64,000 nucleotides of DNA from Bacteroides sp. 519. GTDB taxonomy: Bacteria; Bacteroidota; Bacteroidia; Bacteroidales; Bacteroidaceae. Made by a program: the position numbers and the translations under genes. Every line of letters starts with the position of its first letter. Position 1 is the stretch's first letter. The DNA lies in assembly GCF_010500955.1 (NCBI RefSeq), contig NZ_QVMJ01000007.1:124001-188000 (forward strand), in the 5' to 3' direction. The notes beneath the pieces were generated by a model, which was not told the origin of the DNA, searched no databases, and worked only from the letters and a program-made list of their open reading frames with translations. Positions 25,531-35,025 of the stretch are shown in pieces.

Positions 25531-26274
25531 ATGTATAAAGAATATCCACCCGACCTACGCTTACAACATTTAATAGAAACCTATTGGGTTACTGATGGAG
25601 TAATTGAGAGTTGCTTTACACAGCGGATTCTACCGGATGGTTGTGTGGATATTATCTTTGATTTTGGAAGTAACAACCCTGCCGGATTGCCTAAACTTGT
25701 TGGTACAATGACCTCTTTGTTGGAAATCTCCTATCGCCCGGGACAGATACAAATGATGGGAATCCGTTTTGCTCCGGCAGGAATCACTGCATTTACCCGC
25801 ATGCCTATTTTCGGAATTACCAACCGGAACATAGAACTTCCGCTTGCTGAAACACTATTTGATAACAGTTTCTATGAGCGACTACCCGATATGGAGTATA
25901 TGCAGGAACGGATTGCTTATATCAACACCTATTTTCTGGCGCGTATGCACAAGTTATATCTGCCCGACAAACAAATCAGGCATGCTGTTTCTCTTATTCA
26001 AAGCAATAACGGACATGTATCTGTCAGCAAAATAGCCGGTGAGGTCTGCCTGTCCGAGCGACAATTCGAACGTAAATTCAAAACAACCATCGGTATATCT
26101 CCCAAAGTATTCAGTAACATCATGCGTTTCCGGTTTGTCCGCAGTTATATGGAAACCCATCCAAATGAAAGTATGTACGAAATAGCCATTGCTTGCGGAT
26201 ATCACGATCACTCGCACATGAATAAAGAGTTTCAGCGATTAGGAAATATCTCTCCATCGGAACACACTGTGTAG
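25531..26274 (+). CDS. AraC-family regulator with an N-terminal DUF6597-like domain
   Basis: 247 residues. The N-terminal half (EYPPDLRLQHLIETYWVTDG; RILPDGCVDIIFDFG; GIRFAPAGITAFTRMPI) is the conserved domain of AraC proteins that regulate DJ-1 or VOC genes. The C-terminal 100 residues contain the double helix-turn-helix (VSKIAGEVCLSERQFERKFK and MYEIAIACGYHDHSHMNKEF). Encoded 5 bp after the DJ-1 gene and 60 bp before two VOC genes; it probably controls that group. Confidence 0.88.
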   Translation: MYKEYPPDLRLQHLIETYWVTDGVIESCFTQRILPDGCVDIIFDFGSNNPAGLPKLVGTMTSLLEISYRPGQIQMMGIRFAPAGITAFTRMPIFGITNRNIELPLAETLFDNSFYERLPDMEYMQERIAYINTYFLARMHKLYLPDKQIRHAVSLIQSNNGHVSVSKIAGEVCLSERQFERKFKTTIGISPKVFSNIMRFRFVRSYMETHPNESMYEIAIACGYHDHSHMNKEFQRLGNISPSEHTV

Positions 26275-26314
26275 AATGTCGGTTTTTTACACGAAATACA
26301 TCAAACCGGTATTG

Positions 26315-26322
26315 TATTTTTG
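26315..26322 (+). promoter_or_regulatory. -7 box (TATTTTTG) for the VOC gene pair
   Basis: TAnnTTTG consensus ending only 12 bp before the ATG at 26335, implying a nearly leaderless transcript. Confidence 0.55.
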
Positions 26323-26334
26323 CAATAAAAAAAA

Positions 26335-27096
26335 ATGAAAGCAATGGATTATCAAACTCTATCTCCCAATATTGGCGTAAAGAGCGTCGATGAAACAGTA
26401 CAGTTCTATACCAATACATTAGGTTTCAATCTGATTATGAGTGTCCCCGCTCCAACCGGAGGCCTGCAATGGGCAATGGTTGCTAATGGTGGAGCAACGC
26501 TTATGTTTCAGGAAATGGGCAACTTAACCGAAGAATATCCGCAGTTAGCCGGTCGGCCGGTGTTGGGTGCTATGACCTTTTATGTAAAAATGAAAGGCAT
26601 GCAAACACTGTACGAAAAGCTTCTGGGAACAGAATATATTGCTAAAGAAATGCATAAAACATTCTATGGAGCCGACGAGTTTGCCATCTTCGATAATAAC
26701 GGGCATATCCTAACAATAACGGAAGATTCAGTAGAACCTACCGCAATCAAGAACTATGATAACTACTTCCTGCCAGCTAACAATTATCAAGAGAGCGTAC
26801 ATTTTTATTCTGAAGTATTGGGATTGGAAAAGAAATTCGAGTTTGCAGAGCAGGGTATGATAGCCTTCAAGGTCGGCAACGAAGAGCCGGCAATCATCCT
26901 GAAAGACAAAACTAAGATGCCGAACACAATACCTGCGATTTGGATAGAGGTTGAAGACACCAAAGCAGTTTACGAAAAGATGAAAGCCAAAGGCATTGTC
27001 TTTCTATCCGAACCATTTAAGATACGGACAGGTTGGGCGGTAGAATTGAACGACCCTTCGGGCAATAGATTAGGATTTACAGATTATAAAAATTAA
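26335..27096 (+). CDS. VOC family protein with two glyoxalase/dioxygenase domains
   Basis: 253 residues made of two consecutive VOC units. Unit 1 (about 8-125) has the entry strand LSPNIGVKSVDETVQFYTNT and ends with FAIFDNNGHILTITED. Unit 2 (about 133-250) has YFLPANNYQESVHFYSEVLG and ends with WAVELNDPSGNRLGFTDY. VOC proteins bind a metal and act on dicarbonyls, antibiotics or aromatic diols; the activity here is unknown. Followed after 13 bp by a single-domain VOC gene. Confidence 0.88.
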   Translation: MKAMDYQTLSPNIGVKSVDETVQFYTNTLGFNLIMSVPAPTGGLQWAMVANGGATLMFQEMGNLTEEYPQLAGRPVLGAMTFYVKMKGMQTLYEKLLGTEYIAKEMHKTFYGADEFAIFDNNGHILTITEDSVEPTAIKNYDNYFLPANNYQESVHFYSEVLGLEKKFEFAEQGMIAFKVGNEEPAIILKDKTKMPNTIPAIWIEVEDTKAVYEKMKAKGIVFLSEPFKIRTGWAVELNDPSGNRLGFTDYKN

Positions 27097-27109
27097 AAAT
27101 AGAAGAATT

Positions 27110-27511
27110 ATGAAATTCAGTAACGTAAGACTATTAGTAAAAGACTATCGGAAATGTTTCGATTTTTATACCCAACAACTTGGTTTGGAAGCCGCCTGGG
27201 ATGTTGAAGAATGTTATGGCAGCTTCAAAGTAGCCAACGGAATAGAAGGGCTTGCCATATTTACATCCGACCTAATGGCTCCCGCTGTTGGTAATGCCGA
27301 TAAAACACAACCCACAGGTTATCGCGAAAAATCAATGATATCTTTTGAAGTTGATAATGTAGATGAGACTTATCAAGCACTTTCGGCAAAAGGACTTAAA
27401 TTCATTAATGAACCAATAGATATGCCCGGTTGGGGAATGCGTGTTGTTCATCTGTACGACCCGGAAGAGAATCTGATAGAATTCTATTCTCCACTGAATC
27501 AATCAGAATAG
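27110..27511 (+). CDS. VOC family protein (glyoxalase/bleomycin-resistance type)
   Basis: 133 residues, one VOC unit: FSNVRLLVKDYRKCFDFYTQ at the start, MISFEVDNVDETYQALSAKG in the middle and VVHLYDPEENLIEFYSPL with a metal-ligand-type Glu at the end. Probably a homodimer, co-transcribed with the two-domain VOC gene upstream. Substrate unknown. Confidence 0.9.
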   Translation: MKFSNVRLLVKDYRKCFDFYTQQLGLEAAWDVEECYGSFKVANGIEGLAIFTSDLMAPAVGNADKTQPTGYREKSMISFEVDNVDETYQALSAKGLKFINEPIDMPGWGMRVVHLYDPEENLIEFYSPLNQSE

Positions 27512-27595
27512 TAGGGACTTTCTGATAGAAAACCCTGTACTCTTCTGCATAATAATCCACTATTTTCCATAAAATAGTCCATACTTCTAGGCAAG

Positions 27596-27695
27596 CTATA
27601 TAGCATTGGGGTTCCGGTCTATATAGATGAGTGACTTCGATCTATATAGCACCGACCCCTTGATCTATATAGCATTGATCCCTCGGCCTATATAG
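27596..27695. repeat. Five-unit palindromic array, 23-bp period (core CTATATAG)
   Basis: The perfect 8-bp palindrome CTATATAG occurs at 27596, 27619, 27642, 27665 and 27688. All four intervals are exactly 23 bp, leaving four 15-bp spacers that differ in sequence. No base is lost or gained across the array. Confidence 0.9.
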
Positions 27696-27730
27696 AAAGA
27701 TATTTTACTTATTATTGAACAGTACTTTTC

Positions 27731-27829
27731 TCCCGGTAGGATAAAGGTTTTCTCCTACCGGGATGAAGCGTTCATCCTACCGGGAGAAACCGTTTATCCT
27801 ACCGGGAGAAAGGCTTCATGTTACCGGGA
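27731..27829. repeat. Five-unit array, 22-bp period (core TCCTACCGGGA)
   Basis: 11-bp cores start at 27731 (inverted: TCCCGGTAGGA), 27753, 27775, 27797 and 27819 (TGTTACCGGGA), exactly 22 bp apart. The 11-bp spacers are near-palindromic too (for example TGAAGCGTTCA). The array begins 36 bp after the CTATATAG array ends. Confidence 0.88.
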
Positions 27830-27940
27830 TGAAGGAGTCGATTCAAAGTATGAACAATATAGGTTAAACAGAATACGAACAAATTGTTATCATGTTACAT
27901 TTTTATAACTCCCTGATTTTTAGTGGATAACAAAAACATT

Positions 27941-28044
27941 TTAGTGATAGCAGTGGTAGATATTTTTTACTATCACCACATCTATCACTAAATTAACCAA
28001 CTGTTTATCAGATTGTTACAGCTGTTAGTGATAGCAGTGATAGC
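27941..28044. repeat. GTGATAG repeat and inverted-repeat cluster
   Basis: TTAGTGATAG (27941-27950) pairs with CTATCACTAA (27982-27991). TTAGTGATAG recurs at 28025-28034, followed by CAGTGATAGC. The cluster is less regular than the 22-bp arrays beside it. Confidence 0.65.
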
Positions 28045-28086
28045 AAAATCGCGAAAAAACATTTTCTGAGGGCAAAGCCTCCGTGT

Positions 28087-28113
28087 TGTTCAGCGGTGTT
28101 CAGCGTGTTCAGC
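28087..28113. repeat. Tandem GTGTTCAGC repeat
   Basis: Three copies of GTTCAGC (9-10 bp apart) about 20 bp beyond the end of the DUF4143 gene, in its 3' flank. Confidence 0.6.
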
Positions 28114-28133
28114 AGCAGATCCTATAACTATTT

Positions 28134-29258
28134 CTACCCCAACAAGAACTCCTCCATGTTTTCGGGAGAAACAACAGTAAAAGTACTATCTGAATAATTA
28201 TTCAAAAACTGTGTAGGCATTTTATATTTTGCAGAGGGATTCCACTTAAATTCAAATGCATGGATTTGTCCATCTCCTTCTTCGATATAATCGATTTCTT
28301 TCTGATCTGTAGTTCGCCAAAACCAGCTGTTACGCCACATCTTATCATATTCCAGTTTCTTCTTTCTTTCGGATATAATGTAGTTTTCCCAAAGTGCACC
28401 AATATCGGAACGACTTTCAGCTAAAGAGAAATCTGCAATAATGGCATTACGGATACCGTTATCATAAAAAAATATTTTCTTGCTGCTTTTAAGTTCATTT
28501 CGTAGGTTACGGCTAAATGATCCCAAACGGAAAATAACATAACACTGCTCTAATAACACAATGTACTTTTCTACTGTTTTGGTATCTAATCCACAAAGTT
28601 GACCTAATTCGGAATAAGATACCTGATTGCCAATCTGAAAAGCAATCGCTTGTAATAGTTTCAAAAGTTTTTCCGGCTTCTTTATTTGCTCCCACATCAG
28701 AATATCTTTATACAAATAACTGTCTGACAGTTGTTTCAGGATCTCTTTTTCATCCCCCGGATTGTTTACCACATCAGGATAATACCCATACACTAAACGA
28801 TGTGGTAATAATCTTTTTTCATCTAACAATCCATGGTGTTGTACCATTTCGGCAAAAGATATAGGATACATTTTATATTCCCATTTTCTACCTGTAAGTG
28901 GTTCGTTGAGCTCATTAGCCAAATCGAAAGAGGAACTTCCGGTTGCAATAAGTTGTACTTCGGGCAATTCGTCTGTAATGAGTTTCAGTTTTAAGCCAAT
29001 ATCTTTAATACGTTGAGCTTCATCGATCACAACATACTTTTTACTTCCAAAAATATATTTCAAGCGAGTAGCCGATATATTTTCAAAAAGATTCTGTACG
29101 TCCAATTCATCGCCATTGAGCCAAATCATTTCATCAGAACCTTTAAAGAGTTCTTTAACCAAAGTTGTTTTTCCAACCTGTCTGGCACCCATTAGTACAA
29201 TTGCTTTACCTGTGTTAAGCTTATCTCGAACTGTATTTTCTAATATTCTATGTATCAT
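28134..29258 (-). CDS. ATP-binding protein, AAA_14/DUF4143 family
   Basis: 374 residues. P-loop GARQVGKTT (24-32), Walker B-like YVVIDEAQRI, sensor region ATGSSSFDLANELNEPLTGR, then the C-terminal DUF4143 nuclease-like domain (LGSFSRNLRNELKSSKKIFF; ALWENYIISER; FWRTTDQKEIDYIEE). These proteins are common, often multicopy, in gut Bacteroidota and archaea; their role is not established. Monocistronic, flanked downstream by four repeat clusters. Confidence 0.9.
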   Translation of the reverse strand: MIHRILENTVRDKLNTGKAIVLMGARQVGKTTLVKELFKGSDEMIWLNGDELDVQNLFENISATRLKYIFGSKKYVVIDEAQRIKDIGLKLKLITDELPEVQLIATGSSSFDLANELNEPLTGRKWEYKMYPISFAEMVQHHGLLDEKRLLPHRLVYGYYPDVVNNPGDEKEILKQLSDSYLYKDILMWEQIKKPEKLLKLLQAIAFQIGNQVSYSELGQLCGLDTKTVEKYIVLLEQCYVIFRLGSFSRNLRNELKSSKKIFFYDNGIRNAIIADFSLAESRSDIGALWENYIISERKKKLEYDKMWRNSWFWRTTDQKEIDYIEEGDGQIHAFEFKWNPSAKYKMPTQFLNNYSDSTFTVVSPENMEEFLLG

Positions 29259-29435
29259 AACAACTCTATTATATCACAAAAATACAATAAATTTGGAATT
29301 GAATCCACAAAATAGGGTATATTTGAGGATTTACCTTGTTCTTTATCTATGATACGGTAAGAATGGAAAGAAGTCGAAATTTAAGAAGAGTTTTCAAACA
29401 AAAGCTTCCTGATAATTGTTTTTTAACAAAAAGAA

Positions 29436-30482
29436 ATGATGATGAATAATCTGCTCAACGAAGAACTACTCTATACCGGTGACAGCCAAATAGCTACCCA
29501 CCTGAGCCTAACCAGCTATAACACAACTGAAATTCAGGAAGCCACCGGAACCACTATCAAAGATATAAGCAATACGCTCAATAATAACCGTATTAACTGG
29601 CTACAGGTTTGTGGAATGCACAATACAGAAGCTATCAGAGATATATGCGAACATTTTGAGATAGATTTTTTGGTGTTGCAGGATATTCTTAATGTAGACC
29701 ACCCCACAAAAATAGAGGAGCATGATAATTACATGTTTGTTATCATGAAACTATACCGGTTTAATGAAGCTAACCCGGATGGTGAGCTTGAACAGCAACA
29801 AGTTGCTATTGTACAGGGTGTAAACTTTGTGATCACCTTTCTGGAATGGGAGTCTCCCATCTTCGATGGTATTGTTAAAGCCTTGCATAACAACACATTG
29901 AAAATCCGTACACGCCAAAGTGACTATTTACTTAGTGTAGTACTGAATAGTTTGGTTGCAAACTATACTTACATAGTAAACGCAATTGATGATGCACTGG
30001 AAGATTTGGAAGAAGAACTTTTAAAAACAACAAGCAGCAACGATATTGGCGTACAGATTCAATCCATACGCCGTCAGCACTTAAAAATAAAGAAAGGCAT
30101 TTATCCGTTAAAGGATCAGTACAGTAAATTATTACGTGCCGATAATCTTCTGGTTCATAAAGTGAACCGGGCTTTCTTCAATGATGTGAACGACCATCTG
30201 CAATTTGTATTGCAAACGATTGAGATTTGCCGTGAAACTTTCTCTTCGTTGGTCGATTTGTATATATCAAACAACGACCTTAAGAGAAACGATATCATGA
30301 AACGCCTTACCATTGTTTCTACCATTTTTATACCGATTACCTTTCTTGCGGGTGTTTGGGGAATGAACTTTGGCCTAATGCCCGAACTGAGCTGGAAATA
30401 CGGATACTTGGTAGCATGGGCAATTATGATTGTTATTGGTGGTGGCACTTATCTGTTTTTCAAGAAAAAAGAATGGTATTAA
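29436..30482 (+). CDS. corA: CorA family magnesium/divalent-cation transporter
   Basis: 348 residues. A long cytosolic N-terminal domain and a helical stalk are followed by two C-terminal membrane helices; the first ends with the selectivity motif in GVWGMNFGLMPELSW (the GMN signature). CorA proteins form pentameric Mg2+ (or Co2+/Ni2+) channels. Start could be the second or third of three consecutive Met codons. Stand-alone gene. Confidence 0.93.
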   Translation: MMMNNLLNEELLYTGDSQIATHLSLTSYNTTEIQEATGTTIKDISNTLNNNRINWLQVCGMHNTEAIRDICEHFEIDFLVLQDILNVDHPTKIEEHDNYMFVIMKLYRFNEANPDGELEQQQVAIVQGVNFVITFLEWESPIFDGIVKALHNNTLKIRTRQSDYLLSVVLNSLVANYTYIVNAIDDALEDLEEELLKTTSSNDIGVQIQSIRRQHLKIKKGIYPLKDQYSKLLRADNLLVHKVNRAFFNDVNDHLQFVLQTIEICRETFSSLVDLYISNNDLKRNDIMKRLTIVSTIFIPITFLAGVWGMNFGLMPELSWKYGYLVAWAIMIVIGGGTYLFFKKKEWY

Positions 30483-30551
30483 ATTGAAAGATATTTTCGG
30501 CAACAGAGGAAATAATGTACTAATCATGATTTATTTCAACCAAATTGTGTT

Positions 30552-30559
30552 TATATTTG
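30552..30559 (+). promoter_or_regulatory. -7 box (TATATTTG) of the first HTCS gene
   Basis: TAnnTTTG consensus; the probable ATG (30585) lies 25 bp downstream. Confidence 0.5.
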
Positions 30560-30584
30560 GGATCTTATCATAACTGTGAAGTAC

Positions 30585-33500
30585 ATGCAATTACGTTTAA
30601 TCAACATTATAATCCTTATTCTGTCTTCTATCTATTTACAAGGACAACCAACATACAAACTATTTAATAACATTACTCTGAGCCCCGAGGCATCCGTAAT
30701 CAGTTGCTTTTCACAAGATGCACAAGGATTGATATGGATTGGGTCCGACAAAGGATTGTTTAGTTACGATGGTTATTCAACCCGGCAGCATTTCAGTTTT
30801 GGCCAAGCAGGAAACACCCGCATAAATTGTATTACGGCAACAAATAGCTACTTGTATCTGGGCGCGGATAATGGTATCCATGTTTACAATTATAAAACCG
30901 ACCAGTACGAAAAAAGAGAAGTTAATTTCCCATCCAATGTGCGGGCTATGGTAATCCGAAACGATGTTTTATGGATTGGAACATTAAACGGATTATATAC
31001 ATACCATTTTCAAACAAACGAACTATTCAAAATCGCTCGCGAATCTAATCCCGGATTATCGCACGAAACAATTTATTCGCTTATTCATGCCAAAGACGAT
31101 AATATATACATTGGTACTTACAACGGTTTCTGCAAATACAATACTGCCCAAAATCAATTTGAAAGAATAACTATTCCAGCTAACATTGGCCGAAGCAATC
31201 AGTTTATTAATTCGTTACTCGAAGACAATACCAGAAACTGTATTTGGGTAGGAACGGAAGGAAACCTCTATCAATACTTCCCTACGGATAATACTTCGCG
31301 CACCATAGAAGTGGTTAATAACAATTCTATTAAGGCACTTGCACTTGATGAAAACAATCAACTACTGGCCGGTACCGACAATGGTTTATATGTGTACAAC
31401 GAAAAAGAACCAATACAACATATATTACACGATTCCCGATATAGCCAATCTTTATCCAACAACATTGTATGGAGTATATTTAAGGACAAAGACAAAAACA
31501 TCTGGTTGGGTACCGATTACGGTATTTCGTTATCTAAATTCAACAACAGTTTCCGGTATATACCCATTGCCGGAATAACCGGAACCGGCGAAGGGAATCA
31601 TTTTTATTCATTATCCAGAGATTCAAAAGATGTGTTCTGGTTTGGCGGAACCAATGGGATTATCAAATTCAATAGCCTCGACCACCCACAGAATACTGTT
31701 TGGTATAAAATGGGAGATCCCCAACATACACTGGTACACAACCGTATCCGCCATATATTCGAAGATAGTAATCAGGAATTATGGATAGCTACAGATGGTA
31801 GCGTAAACAGATATGACCGCAAAAACAATCGTTTTATACATTATAATATAGTAGATAGTACCAACACCTATAATGCTAACTGGGCATACAATATTCTGGA
31901 AGATAAAAAAGGACGGTTATGGATTGCAACCTGTCTGGGAGGCTTATTTGTTGTGGATAAAGAAAAGCTTGTTCACACACAAAACGGCAATTATGTAGCC
32001 GATTACAATTTCACTACACAAAACGGTATATCGGGTATGTTTATAAATCAGTTGGTTGCTGATAACGACGGAAATATCTGGGTGTCTTACTATAACGATG
32101 GAGTAGACAAGATAAACCCCGAAACCTTTGAAACAACCACGATACCTGTTGGGGAAATGATTAAAGGAAAATACCTAACCTATATTATTGCTGATAATAA
32201 AGGAATGATTTGGGGAGGCTACAGAGGTGGTGTACTGTGTATTAACCCTGCCGACAATAGCTTCAAAACAATTAACCTGAATCAGTTTACCGATAATGAG
32301 GTGCTTGCATTGGCCGAAATAGACGATTATATATGGATAACCACAACCGATGGAGCATGGGTACTGAACAAAGAAACACTGCATGTTAAACGAATAAATT
32401 TAATGAACCATACATTCTCCTCTTTATATTACGATAAAAAGGATAAAAAGATATATATGGGAACTGTTGATGGTATTGCTGTAGTATCTCCCAACATCAT
32501 TGAGATAAGTGCCAACGAGCATCCTGTAATAATTACCGGAGTACAGGTTAACAATGAACCACTTGTAGCAGAACACACCGAAATTCTGGGAGAAAACAGC
32601 ATACGTTACAGCAACTCAATTACCCTTAAACATAGCCAGAACAATCTGCGTTTCGACATTTCCGACTTCCCCTATATGCTGGAAGAAAAAAACAGGCTCA
32701 TATATAAATTAGATGGGATTGAAAAAGAATGGTTTATACTACCATCGGGTAGCAACCAAATTTCTTACAGCAACCTGGATTATGGCAAATATACGTTGCA
32801 CATTAGCAAACTGAACGAAAACAGTAAACCTTCGCAAACCATAACAAGCATTCCTATTTTAATCAAGGCCCCGTGGTATTATACCAACTGGGCCAAAATA
32901 ATTTACATATTGCTTTTTGTTAGTTTGGTGGCATGGATTATCAACTTCTTCAGGGTGAAGAATAAATTAAGAATAGAACGTATTGAAAAAGAAAGGATTA
33001 CAGAACAATCAAAGTCTAAGATTGATTTCTTTACCAACATGTCTCACGAGTTGAAAACACCACTAAGCATGATTATTGCTCCGGTTAGTAAATTACTGAT
33101 CGACGTTAAGAACCAACAAGAAAAGCAACAACTCGAGGTTGTGCAACGGAATGCTATGAAACTAAATTCACTTATTCATCAGGTGCTCGATCTCAACCGG
33201 ATGGATAACGATGCCAGTTCCAGCCTCATCTTATCAAAGGTAGAGTTTGTTGCATTTGCAAAAGGTATTTTATCGGTTTATACCGAAGGCATTGCGAAGG
33301 AAAAGAATATCAGTTTCGAGTTTCAGAGCAATATCCCTAAGTTGTATCTGGAGGTTGATTTAATTAAATTCGAATCTATTTTAAATAACCTGTTATCTAA
33401 CGCTTATAAATACACACCTGTTGGTGGACGGGTTATTCTTTCGCTAAAATATAAAGAAGAGAAACAACAGATTGAACTATCTGTTTCGGACAACGGCAGT

Positions 33501-34499
33501 GGTATCCCGGCAAAGGATATTCCGTACATTTTTCAACGTTTCTTTCAATCGCCCAAAACTTCGGGTAAGAAAGAGGGAACCGGTATTGGTCTTTATCTGG
33601 TTAAAACGTATACAGAGTTGCATGGAGGCAATATACAAGTTATATCGGAAGAGGAAACTGGTACTACAATTATAATAACCCTACCTGTGCAAACAGATAT
33701 TCTCACTGATGAGAGTAGGGTTTTGCCCAACATAGCCAGTAATATTGATAAGCCTCTTATTTTGATAGTTGAAGACAATGCAGAGATTGCAGAGTTTATT
33801 GGGCAGATAGTAAGCCCACAATACCGTTTTGAGATAGCGGAAAACGGCAAAAGCGGATTAACAACTGCAACCGCCCTCCTACCCCATCTGATAATTACCG
33901 ACTTAATGATGCCTGTTATGGATGGGCTTGAAATGAGCCTGCAGTTGAAAAAGAATATACCTACATCTACTATCCCGATTATTTTGCTTACTGCAAAGAA
34001 CGATAAACAAACGGAACTCGAAAGTATTCATTTAAATATTGATGCTTTTATTCCCAAGCCTTTCGAACCGGATATTCTTTTGTCGCGGATTGAGCAATTA
34101 CTGGCAAGCAAGCAACAAATGGAAACCAAAGCCCGCATTGAGGTCATTGCCACACCAAAAGCCATTGATGCTGTTTCGTTAGACGAAAAGTTTCTTGCAA
34201 ACATTACACAAATAATTGAGGATAAGGTTTCCGATCCTGATCTGAATGTAAATGCTTTAAGTGATTTATCGGGTATCAATAACAAACAGCTTTACCGGAA
34301 AATAAAACAACTTACCGGAATGACCCCGTTGGAGTACATCAAATCTATTCGTTTAAAAAAGGCAGCAATGTTATTGGAACAAAAAAAATTCACTGTTGCC
34401 GAGGTTATGTATATGGTTGGCTATTCTAACCACTCATACTTCTCGAAGTGTTTTCAGGCGGAGTTCGGTAAAACGCCTAAGCAGTATTTGGAGGCATAG
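30585..34499 (+). CDS. Hybrid two-component system regulator (HTCS)
   Basis: About 1304 residues from ATG 30585 (a GTG nine bases upstream is also in frame). Order: signal peptide (LINIIILILSSIYLQ), a periplasmic two-propeller sensor of Reg_prop repeats (about 25-660; repeats with GLIWIGSDKGLFSYDG), a Y_Y_Y domain (about 665-760), one membrane helix (about 768-788), HisKA with phospho-His near 820 (MSHELKTPLSMII), HATPase_c (925-1032), a receiver with phospho-Asp near 1105 (ITDLMMPVMDG) and an AraC helix-turn-helix (1205-1304). HTCS proteins sense oligosaccharides and switch on PULs. Its neighbours are a DUF6078 gene and a ruined sigma/enzyme locus, so its target PUL may have been lost or lie at 37.9-45.4 kb. 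Confidence 0.95.
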   Translation: MQLRLINIIILILSSIYLQGQPTYKLFNNITLSPEASVISCFSQDAQGLIWIGSDKGLFSYDGYSTRQHFSFGQAGNTRINCITATNSYLYLGADNGIHVYNYKTDQYEKREVNFPSNVRAMVIRNDVLWIGTLNGLYTYHFQTNELFKIARESNPGLSHETIYSLIHAKDDNIYIGTYNGFCKYNTAQNQFERITIPANIGRSNQFINSLLEDNTRNCIWVGTEGNLYQYFPTDNTSRTIEVVNNNSIKALALDENNQLLAGTDNGLYVYNEKEPIQHILHDSRYSQSLSNNIVWSIFKDKDKNIWLGTDYGISLSKFNNSFRYIPIAGITGTGEGNHFYSLSRDSKDVFWFGGTNGIIKFNSLDHPQNTVWYKMGDPQHTLVHNRIRHIFEDSNQELWIATDGSVNRYDRKNNRFIHYNIVDSTNTYNANWAYNILEDKKGRLWIATCLGGLFVVDKEKLVHTQNGNYVADYNFTTQNGISGMFINQLVADNDGNIWVSYYNDGVDKINPETFETTTIPVGEMIKGKYLTYIIADNKGMIWGGYRGGVLCINPADNSFKTINLNQFTDNEVLALAEIDDYIWITTTDGAWVLNKETLHVKRINLMNHTFSSLYYDKKDKKIYMGTVDGIAVVSPNIIEISANEHPVIITGVQVNNEPLVAEHTEILGENSIRYSNSITLKHSQNNLRFDISDFPYMLEEKNRLIYKLDGIEKEWFILPSGSNQISYSNLDYGKYTLHISKLNENSKPSQTITSIPILIKAPWYYTNWAKIIYILLFVSLVAWIINFFRVKNKLRIERIEKERITEQSKSKIDFFTNMSHELKTPLSMIIAPVSKLLIDVKNQQEKQQLEVVQRNAMKLNSLIHQVLDLNRMDNDASSSLILSKVEFVAFAKGILSVYTEGIAKEKNISFEFQSNIPKLYLEVDLIKFESILNNLLSNAYKYTPVGGRVILSLKYKEEKQQIELSVSDNGSGIPAKDIPYIFQRFFQSPKTSGKKEGTGIGLYLVKTYTELHGGNIQVISEEETGTTIIITLPVQTDILTDESRVLPNIASNIDKPLILIVEDNAEIAEFIGQIVSPQYRFEIAENGKSGLTTATALLPHLIITDLMMPVMDGLEMSLQLKKNIPTSTIPIILLTAKNDKQTELESIHLNIDAFIPKPFEPDILLSRIEQLLASKQQMETKARIEVIATPKAIDAVSLDEKFLANITQIIEDKVSDPDLNVNALSDLSGINNKQLYRKIKQLTGMTPLEYIKSIRLKKAAMLLEQKKFTVAEVMYMVGYSNHSYFSKCFQAEFGKTPKQYLEA

Positions 34500-34531
34500 A
34501 CATATCCATGTTTATAATTACAGATTATATT

Positions 34532-34539
34532 TATCTTTG
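34532..34539 (+). promoter_or_regulatory. -7 box (TATCTTTG) for the DUF6078 gene
   Basis: TAnnTTTG consensus 36 bp upstream of the ATG at 34576. Confidence 0.5.
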
Positions 34540-34575
34540 CAAAGGAAACAGTAGTTATACAAACAATAAAATATC

Positions 34576-35010
34576 ATGAAAAAAGATTTCAATTATAAAG
34601 ACGTTCCACAAACCTACCCTCACTGTCTTCATGCTCAATGTCCGCAAGCACAAAAATGTTTGCGTTTTTATGTAGCACAACATGCTGATGAAGAAACACA
34701 AACCTTTCCGCTCATTAATCCTAATTATCTTAATGGCAAAGAAGAAAGTTGTCCTTATTTTCAATTAAATGTTTTAACACGATTTGCTTCGGGTATTACA
34801 CATTTATTTGATGATTTGCCTCATGCCAAAGCCGTTAAAATAAAGCAAATAATATACAATTACTTTAAACGAAATATGTACTACCGGATATTGAATAAAG
34901 AGCGACTCATAAAATTAGATGAGGAGGCTTTTATTCGCGGAGTATTTAAGAAAGAAGGAATTGATACGGAACCTGTATTCGACGAATACGTATACAAATA
35001 TGATTGGTAG
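34576..35010 (+). CDS. DUF6078-like hypothetical protein
   Basis: 144 residues. Four Cys in the first half (PHCLHAQCPQAQKCLRFYVA; later ESCPYF) suggest a metal-binding knuckle. The second half is helical and basic (KIKQIIYNYFKRNMYYRI) and ends with YVYKYDW. This is the pattern of DUF6078, a Bacteroidota-only family of unknown function. Cytosolic. The 22-bp-period array at 35026 begins 15 bp after its stop. Confidence 0.7.
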   Translation: MKKDFNYKDVPQTYPHCLHAQCPQAQKCLRFYVAQHADEETQTFPLINPNYLNGKEESCPYFQLNVLTRFASGITHLFDDLPHAKAVKIKQIIYNYFKRNMYYRILNKERLIKLDEEAFIRGVFKKEGIDTEPVFDEYVYKYDW

Positions 35011-35025
35011 AAATTCTCATAAATT

